DNA of 35,607 bases, taken from the NCBI GenBank assembly GCA_934085595.1, contig CAKOHK010000009.1, forward strand, positions 1 through 35,607, written 5' to 3'. Every line of letters starts with the position of its first letter. The first letter of the stretch is position 1. The translations under genes and the position numbers were made by a program. This document shows positions 7,908 to 15,739 of the stretch, in pieces. The notes below the pieces were generated by a model. It searched no databases. It was not told the origin of the DNA and worked only from the letters and a program-made list of their open reading frames with translations. The DNA comes from an uncultured Bacilli bacterium. Lineage in GTDB: Bacteria; Bacillota_I; Bacilli_A; RF39; UBA660.

Positions 7908-9224
7908 TTACATATTTTCAAGAATAAAACTATTAATTTCTTCTTTTTTAACCATATTTTGCTCACCACTTACCATATTTTTAATAGTTACATAATTATT
8001 ATTAACTTCATCTTCTCCAATAATAATAGCAAACTTTACTTTAGAATTATCTACATATTTCATTTTATTCTTAAACTTTTTATTATCTAAATAACATATA
8101 TCTACTCTAAAATCATTTCTAATTAATGAAGCAATACTATATACATATTTATAATCTATATTATCCATAGGCACTATTATCGCATCTGCACAACCAGAAT
8201 TATCTTTTTTAATAATCCCCGCTTCCATCAATTGATAAAATAATCTAGTAAGCCCAATAGATATCCCAACACCAGGTAATTTTTTATCAGTATAGTACTC
8301 AGCTAAATTATCATATCTTCCACCACTACAAACACTACCTATTGATGGATAATCTATAAGTCTAGTTTCATAAACACTACCAGTATAATAATCAAGTCCC
8401 CTAGCTATAGTTAAATCTATATTATAATATTTTTCATCTATATCCATATCATTTAAATAATTAATAACACTCTCTAGTTCATAAACACCATTATTAAATA
8501 CTTCATCAGATATATTAAGTCCTTTAAGTTCACTTATTATCTCACTATTACTTCCATTAATATTAATAAATTTAATTATTTTATCTATTTTTTCTTCATC
8601 TATATTATATTCTTTAAGTTCTCTTCTTACTTCTTCTTCACCAATTTTTTCTATCTTATCAATAATCCTTAATATATCACTAGAAATATCATTAAGTCCT
8701 AAACTATTAAAAAATCCATTAAGTATCTTTCTATTATTAATTCTAATAACAAAATCCCCAAAATCAAACTTCTTAAATATATCATATATAATCATAGGAA
8801 CTTCAGCATCATATCTAAGAGATAATACTTCATCCCCTATAACATCTACATCACATTGATAAAACTCTCTATATCTTCCCTTTTGAGGTCTCTCTCCACG
8901 ATATACTTTACCTATTTGATATCTTTTAAATGGAAAAGTTAAAGTATTATATCTACTCGCAACATACTTAGCAAGTGGAACAGTTAAATCAAATCTTAAA
9001 GATAAATCATTATCCCCTTTATTAAATCTATATATTTGTTTCTCTGTCTCTCCTCCTGCTTTAGCAAGTAATACATTTGAATATTCTATAACTGGTGTAT
9101 CAAGTGGCCAAAATCCATACTTCTCATATGTCTTTCTAATCGTATCAACCATCTTATTAAATAATATTTGTTCATCTGGATTAAGTTCCATAAATCCAGG
9201 TAAACTTCTAGGTTCTATTTTCAT
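7908..9224 (-). CDS. hisS: Histidyl-tRNA synthetase
   Basis: 438 residues, close to the usual bacterial length. Class II core: motif 1 region GFWPLDTPVIEYSNVL, motif 2 with YRGERPQKGRYREFYQCDVD, and the histidine-specific signature RGLDYYTGSVYE, then motif 3 GISIGLTRLF. A C-terminal anticodon-binding domain begins near ADAIIVPMD. AAGGAG precedes the ATG with a TATAAT promoter upstream. The cognate tRNA-His gene follows directly downstream on the same strand. No His T-box is seen in the leader. Confidence 0.96.
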   Translation of the reverse strand: MKIEPRSLPGFMELNPDEQILFNKMVDTIRKTYEKYGFWPLDTPVIEYSNVLLAKAGGETEKQIYRFNKGDNDLSLRFDLTVPLAKYVASRYNTLTFPFKRYQIGKVYRGERPQKGRYREFYQCDVDVIGDEVLSLRYDAEVPMIIYDIFKKFDFGDFVIRINNRKILNGFFNSLGLNDISSDILRIIDKIEKIGEEEVRRELKEYNIDEEKIDKIIKFININGSNSEIISELKGLNISDEVFNNGVYELESVINYLNDMDIDEKYYNIDLTIARGLDYYTGSVYETRLIDYPSIGSVCSGGRYDNLAEYYTDKKLPGVGISIGLTRLFYQLMEAGIIKKDNSGCADAIIVPMDNIDYKYVYSIASLIRNDFRVDICYLDNKKFKNKMKYVDNSKVKFAIIIGEDEVNNNYVTIKNMVSGEQNMVKKEEINSFILENM

Positions 9225-9250
9225 AAGCTATTCTCCTTACTTCTTTACTA

Positions 9251-9279
9251 ATTATACACTAAAGATATACTTTGAGCAA
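9251..9279 (-). promoter_or_regulatory. Promoter of hisS
   Basis: Minus strand: -35 TTGCTC (9279-9274), 17-base spacer, -10 TATAAT (9256-9251). It lies downstream of the terminator at 9289-9321, so hisS does not depend on the upstream promoter at 9427-9455. Confidence 0.7.
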
Positions 9280-9288
9280 GATATATCC

Positions 9289-9321
9289 AAAAGAAAACGA
9301 CCATAACCAAGGTTACGTCGT
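9289..9321 (-). terminator. Intrinsic terminator of the small RNA, upstream of hisS
   Basis: Minus strand: hairpin ACGAC-GTAACC pairing with GGTTAT-G-GTCGT (one bulged G), then TTTTCTTTT. It sits between the promoter at 9427-9455 and the promoter of hisS. Confidence 0.75.
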
Positions 9322-9420
9322 CATCCATATTTATCCTAGAAATAACTTATCATAATCATGCATCTACAAATCTAAACTTATATATCACTCATAATCAAAG
9401 CCATCACTAAAACTAAATAT
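9289..9420 (-). ncRNA. Candidate structured small RNA (about 130 nt) between the nucleotidase gene and hisS
   Basis: A self-contained unit: a strong promoter (9455-9427) predicts a start at 9420, and an intrinsic terminator ends at 9289. The first 14 bases pair with a later segment: ATATTTA (9420-9414) with TAAATAT (9333-9327), and TTTTAG (9412-9407) with CTAGGA (9339-9334, two G-U pairs), leaving one bulged G. Thus the 5' end lies in a closing stem of 13 bp that encloses about 67 bases, followed by the terminator hairpin. This is the architecture of an independent ncRNA or of a riboswitch aptamer plus expression platform. I do not recognise the family; it is shorter than usual 6S RNA, and no T-box or His-rich leader peptide is present. 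Confidence 0.5.
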
Positions 9421-9426
9421 GTTATT

Positions 9427-9455
9427 ACTTTAACATGAATATTTTACTTTGTCAA
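9427..9455 (-). promoter_or_regulatory. Promoter of the candidate small RNA
   Basis: Minus strand: consensus -35 TTGACA (9455-9450), 17-base spacer, -10 TAAAGT (9432-9427). Predicted start 9420, the first base of the closing stem of the RNA. Confidence 0.7.
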
Positions 9456-9465
9456 CAACAAAATA

Positions 9466-10065
9466 TCAGTTATCAAATCTTAATATTTTACCATTACTTA
9501 TTAATTCATATATACCATACCAAGCATAAGCTCTATAAATATTATCACTTTTACAGTTTCTATTATAACTAGCATTAAAACATATTACAGGTATTCTTGT
9601 AGATATTTTTTTAATGTTCTCTACTTTATCCTCTATCATAACATCAACATAATTTTCCAAACAAGTTTCTAATTTATCTTTTGGTGCAAATATTATTTCA
9701 TCATAAATTATATCTTCTTTTTTTAGCCAATCTATTACAGTTTTTCTCATTTTTTGTCCATCTTCTGTATTTCTATCAGTCAAATATCTAGCGGTAATAA
9801 TATATATTTCATTTCCACTATCTTTTAACATTTTTATAACTTCACTCGCATACTTTCTTGCTGGTTCTCTTCTAGCATATTCAAATAAATATTCATTCCA
9901 AAACTCATCATCTAACTCTTCATTAACATTAAATATTTCTGATATTTCATATTCATCTTCTCTTACCACACTTTTATTATATTTAGAAAAAAACTTACTA
10001 CCATTGTCTAATTGCCATTGCTCTAAATTAGTTAAAACCCCATCTATATCTATTCCTATTCTCAC
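9466..10065 (-). CDS. HAD-family 5'-nucleotidase, deoxy type (NT5C/YqfW-like)
   Basis: 199 residues beginning MRIGIDIDGVLTN: the HAD nucleophile and acid are D5 and D7. Motif II is in IYIITAR, and motif IV carries DVMIEDKVENIKK. The cap with WxxE/FWNEYLFEYAR and the size match the NT5C family, which dephosphorylates deoxyribonucleoside monophosphates. The start is a GTG with GGAGG six bases upstream. The gene is 30 bases after the prepilin peptidase gene, so it is probably the last gene of that operon. Substrate is inferred from the family only. Confidence 0.8.
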   Translation of the reverse strand: MRIGIDIDGVLTNLEQWQLDNGSKFFSKYNKSVVREDEYEISEIFNVNEELDDEFWNEYLFEYARREPARKYASEVIKMLKDSGNEIYIITARYLTDRNTEDGQKMRKTVIDWLKKEDIIYDEIIFAPKDKLETCLENYVDVMIEDKVENIKKISTRIPVICFNASYNRNCKSDNIYRAYAWYGIYELISNGKILRFDN

Positions 10066-10095
10066 ACTTTTCCTCCATTAATTAAGAAAAAAAAC

Positions 10096-10866
10096 TTATA
10101 CAAATATAAGTTTATCAATAATCATATCTATAAAAGAACTAAAATACATACATATAAGAGCACCCATTAATAAGAAAGGCCCAAAAGGTATAATACCTTC
10201 TTTATTCTTTTTAGATATTATTAAACTAAATATAAGTCCTAATAAAGATCCTATAAATAAACACACAAAACTATTAGTAAGTCCAAGTATTATACCAATA
10301 CATCCCATTAACTTTAAATCCCCATCACCTATACATTCTTTCTTAAGAAAATAATTACCAATATATTTAATAAGTAACATAATTATAAATATAATAATAC
10401 CACTAATTAAATGATTAAAAGCATAATTAAATCCAAAGTAATAAAACATAGTAGAAAATGAAAGTATACTTCCAATAACTAAAACTCTATCAGAAATATA
10501 AAAATATATAAAATCACTAACAACAGTTACCATAAGCATACCAGTTATAATCATAGATATTATAAACTCATATCCAAAACCAAATATAATATAATTAGCA
10601 ACAAATAATAAAGCAGTAGTTATCTCTACAAAAGGATATATAAAATCTATAGGTTTCTTACAATAAGCACACTTACCTCCTAAAAATATAAAAGATAACA
10701 CAGGCACTTTCATATACCATTTAAGCTCTTTTCTGCACTTAGGGCATATACTTTTTCCCATAATAGTACTCATCTTATTAGGTATTCTATATCCCATACA
10801 ACAAAAGAAACTACCGAATATAAGACCAAATACCATAAGTATTAAAATAATAACTTCTTCTCCCAT
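10096..10866 (-). CDS. Prepilin peptidase (A24 aspartic protease, PilD/ComC type)
   Basis: 256 residues. N-terminal membrane helix with GSFFCCMGYRIP, a cytoplasmic zinc knuckle with two CxxC pairs (C41/C44 and C66/C69), then multiple membrane helices. Both catalytic aspartates are visible: D118 in VVSDFIYFYISD and D183 in IGDGDLKLMG. It cleaves and usually methylates type IV prepilins and pseudopilins at the inner face of the membrane. It is 9 bases after the PilC-like gene. No prepilin gene with a normal cleavage motif and no PilB ATPase gene lie in the window. Confidence 0.93.
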   Translation of the reverse strand: MGEEVIILILMVFGLIFGSFFCCMGYRIPNKMSTIMGKSICPKCRKELKWYMKVPVLSFIFLGGKCAYCKKPIDFIYPFVEITTALLFVANYIIFGFGYEFIISMIITGMLMVTVVSDFIYFYISDRVLVIGSILSFSTMFYYFGFNYAFNHLISGIIIFIIMLLIKYIGNYFLKKECIGDGDLKLMGCIGIILGLTNSFVCLFIGSLLGLIFSLIISKKNKEGIIPFGPFLLMGALICMYFSSFIDMIIDKLIFV

Positions 10867-10875
10867 AAAAACTCC

Positions 10876-12468
10876 TTATCTAATAGTATTATACATTCCA
10901 AACATAGGAAGTAATACCGCAATTAATATAAATCCAACTATCAACCCAAGAAGAACTATCATAATAGGTTCTATTAATGTTTTAATTTGAGCAACTATAT
11001 TTCTTTCTTGACTTTGATAATATTCTCCAGTTTTCTCAAGCATAGTAGCAAGTTCACCAGTACTCTCACCAGTAGTAATCATATAATATGCTATATCAGG
11101 AATAGCCCAGTGATCTTTAAATGAAGTACTCATTTTCTCTCCAGCAAGTAAATTATTAATAGTGTTAAACATTATACTTTTATATATTTCATTATTAGTT
11201 ATCTTTCTAAGTATCTCTATACTATCAGTTAAAAGTACATTATTCTTATTAAGAGTTGCAAATGTACGAGCAAATATACTCATCTCTTTATATATTATAA
11301 GATTTCCAAATACAGGTAAATGCATAATTATATATTGTATAAATGTTCTAAATGATTTAACTTTCTTATATAAAACTATAAACAATGTAATTACTATTAC
11401 ACTAACTAATATTATTCTCTTATAACTAGTTACTAAATATGAAGATATATTTAATATAGTTATTGTAAGAGGGTTTAACTCAGCTCCCATTGAATCATAT
11501 ACATCTACAAATTGAGGTATAATATATACAAGCATAAATACTACTATAGCAATAGCAAATATTAATACCATACATGGATATGTAAGAGCCCCTATTATTG
11601 CTTTCTTATTTTCTTCTATCTCATTATAATAATCAGCCATTTCATCAAGAGTACCCTCTATATCACCTATCATCTCAGCAGACTTAATCATATTTATAAG
11701 TAGTGGTGGAAAAACATTTCCTTGTTTATATAAAGCATCACTAAAACTATTTCCCATAGTAAGTTCATATATAATCCCATCAAACACACTCTTATATTTT
11801 CTTCTTTTATCTTGTTTAGCAATAATCTTAACTGATTCAGCAAGAGGTATACCAGCTTTAATATATGTACTAAGTTGTGTAAGCCAGAATATTAAATCTT
11901 TATTACTCATCTTAGACTTAAGTCCACCAATATCAGCATGTAAAAAATTAATATATTTATTAGTTTCTATTTCATAAACAACAAGACCTTCATCTATTAA
12001 ATATGAATAAACATCTAACTTTGATAAAGCAGCAAAATACCCCTTAACAAGTTTCCCATCTTTATTTCTAGCAAGATATCTATAAGTCTGTTTCTTACTT
12101 GCTTTCTTAGCATCTTCTCCTTCTTGAGATACAACAAGTATTTTAAGATTAGCTTCCCTCTGTCTTCTCTTTTCTTTAATAAATGGTATTTCTCCAATCT
12201 TAGCATCTATATATACTTTAAGCTTACGAGAAAAAGGAACACCATCTACTACATCATTAGCATTCTTCTTATCATTATTAACTATCTTAGCATAAAAAGA
12301 ATTAACTTTCCTACTAGTCTTAGTAAATAATATTTCTGGAAGAGATACAAATATAAAATTAAATATATACACTATTGCTACAGCAATAGCCCTAAATAAA
12401 TAATATATCTCCATAAAAGGTACAAAAAGAAAGAACACTTTTTTATCACTAGCACTATTACTATCCAT
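10876..12468 (-). CDS. PilC/GspF/ComGB-type membrane platform protein with a long N-terminal extension
   Basis: 530 residues. Two T2SSF domains: about 190-312 (ending in the helix VLIFAIAIVVFMLVYIIPQF) and about 395-517 with the signature TTGESTGELATMLE. It should form the inner-membrane platform of a type IV pilus or competence pseudopilus. The common family start YRYLARNKDGKLVKG appears only at residue 128; before it is an extra segment with a hydrophobic stretch (11-45) and a basic region (80-125). Standard proteins are about 350-400 residues, so this extension is notable. GAGGAGGG lies before the ATG; promoter at 12500-12528. Followed by the prepilin peptidase gene. Confidence 0.9.
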   Translation of the reverse strand: MDSNSASDKKVFFLFVPFMEIYYLFRAIAVAIVYIFNFIFVSLPEILFTKTSRKVNSFYAKIVNNDKKNANDVVDGVPFSRKLKVYIDAKIGEIPFIKEKRRQREANLKILVVSQEGEDAKKASKKQTYRYLARNKDGKLVKGYFAALSKLDVYSYLIDEGLVVYEIETNKYINFLHADIGGLKSKMSNKDLIFWLTQLSTYIKAGIPLAESVKIIAKQDKRRKYKSVFDGIIYELTMGNSFSDALYKQGNVFPPLLINMIKSAEMIGDIEGTLDEMADYYNEIEENKKAIIGALTYPCMVLIFAIAIVVFMLVYIIPQFVDVYDSMGAELNPLTITILNISSYLVTSYKRIILVSVIVITLFIVLYKKVKSFRTFIQYIIMHLPVFGNLIIYKEMSIFARTFATLNKNNVLLTDSIEILRKITNNEIYKSIMFNTINNLLAGEKMSTSFKDHWAIPDIAYYMITTGESTGELATMLEKTGEYYQSQERNIVAQIKTLIEPIMIVLLGLIVGFILIAVLLPMFGMYNTIR

Positions 12469-12499
12469 AAAATGTCCCTCCTCTTTATTCTATATAAAA

Positions 12500-12528
12500 A
12501 GTATAACATATATTTCTAAAAATATAAA
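12500..12528 (-). promoter_or_regulatory. Promoter of the pilC-like operon
   Basis: Minus strand: weak -35 TTTATA (12528-12523), 17-base spacer, -10 TATACT (12505-12500) with extended TGT. Divergent from the small plus-strand gene. Confidence 0.5.
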
Positions 12529-12536
12529 CTACATTT

Positions 12537-12565
12537 TTCACAAAATATTAATTATTAAATATAAT
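12537..12565 (+). promoter_or_regulatory. Promoter of the small YqfQ-like gene
   Basis: -35 TTCACA (12537-12542), 17-base spacer, -10 TATAAT (12560-12565). The predicted start of transcription (about 12572) falls on the ribosome binding site, so the leader is nearly absent. Confidence 0.55.
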
Positions 12566-12581
12566 ATTATAGGTGAATATA

Positions 12582-12809
12582 ATGAGTGATTTATTAAATA
12601 TATTTAGAGGTATTAAATTAGATAGTGTAATTAAAGGTACTAATAAAACATTAACTACTATTAAAAAGATAGTTCCAGTTTATAAAGAAGTAAGGCCATT
12701 TATAAGAAAAGAAAAATCACTCTTACCATTAAAGAGTGACATAAAAGAACCTATAAACACTATCAAAAAAGAATATATTGATAATGATTCATTAACTTTC
12801 TTTCATTAA
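12582..12809 (+). CDS. Small basic protein, resembling the YqfQ/VrrA core
   Basis: 75 residues from the ATG with AGGTG six bases before it; a GTG at 12573 in the same frame would add three residues and would fit a leaderless mRNA. The stretch VIKGTNKTLTTIKKIVPVYK with VRPFI recalls the short conserved core of Bacillus YqfQ-type proteins, but the match is by eye. No catalytic motif or membrane helix. It is one of the few plus-strand genes, convergent with lepA: its stop codon abuts the lepA stop with no gap. Confidence 0.6.
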   Translation: MSDLLNIFRGIKLDSVIKGTNKTLTTIKKIVPVYKEVRPFIRKEKSLLPLKSDIKEPINTIKKEYIDNDSLTFFH

Positions 12810-14591
12810 TTATTTATCATCTGTTCTAAGTATACTTAAGAACGCTTCTTGTGGAACTGAAACACTACCTATTTGTTTCATTTTCTTTTTACCTTCTTTT
12901 TGTTTTTCAAGAAGTTTTCTTTTTCTTGATACATCTCCACCATAACATTTAGCAAGTACATTTTTCTTAAGTGCACTTATATCTTCACGTGCTATTACTT
13001 TACTACCAATACTTGCTTGAATAGGTATCTGAAACATCTGTCTAGGTATTTCTTTCTTTAAGTTTTCGCATATACTTTTACCTCTTTTATAAGCATTATC
13101 TTTATGTACTATAACACTTAAAGCATCTATTACTTCACCATTAAGTAGTATATCAAGTTTAACAAGTTTACTTTCTTTATATTCTTTAAAATCATAATCA
13201 AAAGAAGCATATCCTTTAGTATAACTCTTAAGTTTATCAAAGAAATCATAAACTATTTCACTTAAAGGAAGTTCATATTTAAGGCAAACTCTATTTTCAT
13301 CTATATATTCACTTGTTATATAAATACCTCTCTTATCCTGACAAAGTTCCATAACAGTACCTATATAATTATTAGGTACATATATATTAGAACTAACATA
13401 AGGCTCAAGTATTTTACTTATATAAGTTGCTTCTGGCATCCTAGAAGGACAAGGTACTTTAACAGTACTACCATCAGTTAAAATAACATCATAAACAACA
13501 CTAGGACTAGTAGTAATAATATCTATATTAAACTCTCTTTGTATCCTCTCTTTAGTAATATCCATATGTAAAAGACCAAGAAAGCCACATCTAAATCCAA
13601 AACCTAAAGAATCACTAGTTTCAGGTTCAAATGTTAAACTCGCATCACTAAGTCTAAGTTTCATTAATGCTTCTTTAAGACTATCATATTTCTTACTATC
13701 AATCGGATAAACGCCACTAAATACCATAGGTTTCATAGGTTTATATCCAGGAAGAGCTAACACATCTTCCCCATCTATACATATAGTATCTCCAACTTCA
13801 ACATCCCTAATACTTTTAATAGATGCACTTAAAAAACCAACTTCACCAGCAGAAAGAGAATCTTTTTTAACTTCATGAGGAGTATGCTTTCCAAGTTCTA
13901 ATACTTCATAAACTTTATTACTATTTATAAATCTAATCTTATCTCCTACTTTAACGCTACCATCCATAACTCTAATAAGAATAACAACACCCTTATAAGG
14001 ATCAAAATAACTATCAAATATAAGTGCTCTAAGTTTATCACTTTCACTCTTAGGAGCAGGTACTACTTCTATTATCTTATCCATAATATTTTCTACTCCA
14101 AAACCAGTCTTAGCACTACAGCACACTATTTCTTCTTCATCAAACCCAATAGTATTAATAAGCTCATTCTTAACTCTATCTACATCAGCATTAGGTAAAT
14201 CTATTTTATTAATAACAGGTATTATTTTTAAATTAGCATCAAGAGCCAAATATAGATTAGCAAGAGTTTGTGCTTCAATCCCCTGTGTAGCATCAACAAC
14301 TAATATAGCTCCTTCACATGCAGCAAGACTTCTAGACACTTCATAACTAAAATCTACATGCCCTGGAGTATCTATTAAATGTAAAGTATACCCTTTATAG
14401 TTAAGCTGTGCAGTATTTAATTTAATAGTTATACCTCTTTCTCTTTCAAGTTCCATAGAATCAAGTATTTGATCTTTCTTCTCTCTTTCACTTATCGCAC
14501 CACAAATCTCAAGTATTCTATCAGCAAGAGTACTTTTTCCATGATCAATATGAGCTATTATACAAAAATTTCTAATCTTATCTCTTTCCAT
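12810..14591 (-). CDS. lepA: Elongation factor 4 (LepA), ribosome back-translocating GTPase
   Basis: 593 residues, the family length. G1 AHIDHGKST (13-21), G3 DTPGH (74-78), G4 NKID (128-131); the EF-G-like domains follow, then the LepA-specific C-terminal domain with GGDVSRKRKLLEKQKEGKKKMK split over the last 50 residues (KCYGGD and SRKRKLLEKQ). No Shine-Dalgarno site precedes the ATG. Instead a -10 TAAAAT (14604-14599, extended TGT) lies seven bases before the start codon, with -35 TTGTAT (14627-14622) at 17 bases, so the mRNA probably starts on the ATG itself. Confidence 0.96.
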   Translation of the reverse strand: MERDKIRNFCIIAHIDHGKSTLADRILEICGAISEREKKDQILDSMELERERGITIKLNTAQLNYKGYTLHLIDTPGHVDFSYEVSRSLAACEGAILVVDATQGIEAQTLANLYLALDANLKIIPVINKIDLPNADVDRVKNELINTIGFDEEEIVCCSAKTGFGVENIMDKIIEVVPAPKSESDKLRALIFDSYFDPYKGVVILIRVMDGSVKVGDKIRFINSNKVYEVLELGKHTPHEVKKDSLSAGEVGFLSASIKSIRDVEVGDTICIDGEDVLALPGYKPMKPMVFSGVYPIDSKKYDSLKEALMKLRLSDASLTFEPETSDSLGFGFRCGFLGLLHMDITKERIQREFNIDIITTSPSVVYDVILTDGSTVKVPCPSRMPEATYISKILEPYVSSNIYVPNNYIGTVMELCQDKRGIYITSEYIDENRVCLKYELPLSEIVYDFFDKLKSYTKGYASFDYDFKEYKESKLVKLDILLNGEVIDALSVIVHKDNAYKRGKSICENLKKEIPRQMFQIPIQASIGSKVIAREDISALKKNVLAKCYGGDVSRKRKLLEKQKEGKKKMKQIGSVSVPQEAFLSILRTDDK

Positions 14592-14598
14592 ACTAAAT

Positions 14599-14627
14599 AT
14601 TTTAACATAACTTTAATTATAATACAA
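14599..14627 (-). promoter_or_regulatory. lepA promoter giving a leaderless mRNA
   Basis: Minus strand: -35 TTGTAT, 17-base spacer, extended -10 TGT-TAAAAT. The usual start of transcription, seven bases after the -10, is the A of the lepA ATG (14591) or one base before it. Confidence 0.5.
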
Positions 14628-14640
14628 AATAAAAAAGGAA

Positions 14641-15009
14641 TTATTTTCCTCTTTCTTGATGATGTATTTTAACATCGCTTTTTATACTTTCTATTGTAGA
14701 TAAATAAGACTGAAAATAATCCCTATTTTGTTTTAACATTTTAAGAACAAACTCACCAGAAACTTCAAGATAACCTTCGCAAGATAACATTCCTATTTCA
14801 TAATCTTTATCATCAGTAATTGTTGATACTATTTTTTCACCTGTAAGAATATCTTGCAAAACACCAGGTCTAATTATTCTACATAATATTGGAACATAAT
14901 GATCACATATATCAAAATAACTCTTATCATACACTGGAATATCTGTAGCTATTAATTTGTAACTCCAAGCACCGCTATTATGATTTAAATAAGCTAAAGC
15001 ATATCTCAT
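14641..15009 (-). CDS. Unknown protein, 122 residues, coupled to the upstream membrane protein
   Basis: I do not recognise this protein. It begins MRYALAYLNHNSGAWSYKL, has no clear membrane helix and ends in a charged tail. Its ATG overlaps the stop of the upstream gene (ATGA), and AGGAG lies inside that gene, so the two are translated together. Base composition is a little richer in G+C than the neighbours at the upstream end. It is followed by lepA on the same strand. Confidence 0.75.
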   Translation of the reverse strand: MRYALAYLNHNSGAWSYKLIATDIPVYDKSYFDICDHYVPILCRIIRPGVLQDILTGEKIVSTITDDKDYEIGMLSCEGYLEVSGEFVLKMLKQNRDYFQSYLSTIESIKSDVKIHHQERGK

Positions 15010-15671
15010 TTCTTTTTCTTCTCCTTTTTAAGTTTCATCTCACCATATTTTTCATCCAATTTGACAAATAACAAACTTCCACCAAAAACTAGTGCCGCAG
15101 CATAGTAGTAGTCCTTTAAAACACTCCAGCAAATTACTTCGGCTGCAGCAGTTCCAGGAAACAAAACAGGTACAATAAAAGGTGAAGTAAAGCCAAGTAC
15201 AAGAGCCGTTGCTCGAATAGTAGCTAGCAAACTACTTATTTTATTATTTCTCTCAACTTCCTGATTATACTTCTTTATTTCAAGGCTTATTTGTCTATCT
15301 ATCTCATCACTTTCTTGAGTTCTATAATTCTTAGGATTTGACGGCATATTTATAATACGAAGAATATATCTATCACTAAACCCTCTAGCATATCTATCAA
15401 AATAAGCTATAATATCATTTCTATTACTTCTTCTACATAACTCTCCATTATAATTATACATGAAAGTAAGCCTCTCATCTTCACTATAAAAATATCCAAC
15501 ATCCTCACTAAGTATCCCAAGACATTTCAAATACTCTTCACGATCCATCACTTCATTAGAAAGGCTATTACATCTTTGTTTCAAAAACATCGCGGCCTCA
15601 TCTTTTTTAATCTTTCCTTCTCCAAAATCGTATTTCAGTCTTTTAAACTCTTCACTATCTGAATAATTCAT
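15006..15671 (-). CDS. Unknown membrane protein, 221 residues
   Basis: The start is the ATG at 15671 with AAGGAGG five to six bases upstream; the frame stays open 18 codons further without a ribosome site. The first 150 residues are soluble and charged (MNYSDSEEFKRLKYDFGEG), then come two hydrophobic segments at about 148-175 and 183-207, and a lysine-rich C-terminus (KKEKKKK). It looks like a cytoplasmic domain anchored by a C-terminal helical hairpin. No family recognised. It overlaps the next gene by 4 bases (ATGA), and lies just after the SpoIVB-like gene. Confidence 0.75.
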   Translation of the reverse strand: MNYSDSEEFKRLKYDFGEGKIKKDEAAMFLKQRCNSLSNEVMDREEYLKCLGILSEDVGYFYSEDERLTFMYNYNGELCRRSNRNDIIAYFDRYARGFSDRYILRIINMPSNPKNYRTQESDEIDRQISLEIKKYNQEVERNNKISSLLATIRATALVLGFTSPFIVPVLFPGTAAAEVICWSVLKDYYYAAALVFGGSLLFVKLDEKYGEMKLKKEKKKK

Positions 15672-15739
15672 TTCCCCCTCCTTCAAAATTGCATATATAA
15701 TATCACATAATACAAACAAAATCAATCAAAAAGATAAGA

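Noticed and set aside
9225..9420. T-box or His leader peptide controlling hisS
   Set aside because: No TGGNACC core and no His-rich short frame; a separate promoter follows the terminator. A riboswitch of unknown type stays possible.
11162..11425. Plus-strand open frame of 87 codons inside the pilC-like gene
   Set aside because: Shadow of the strongly supported minus-strand gene; no ribosome site and low-complexity hydrophobic content from AT-rich codons.
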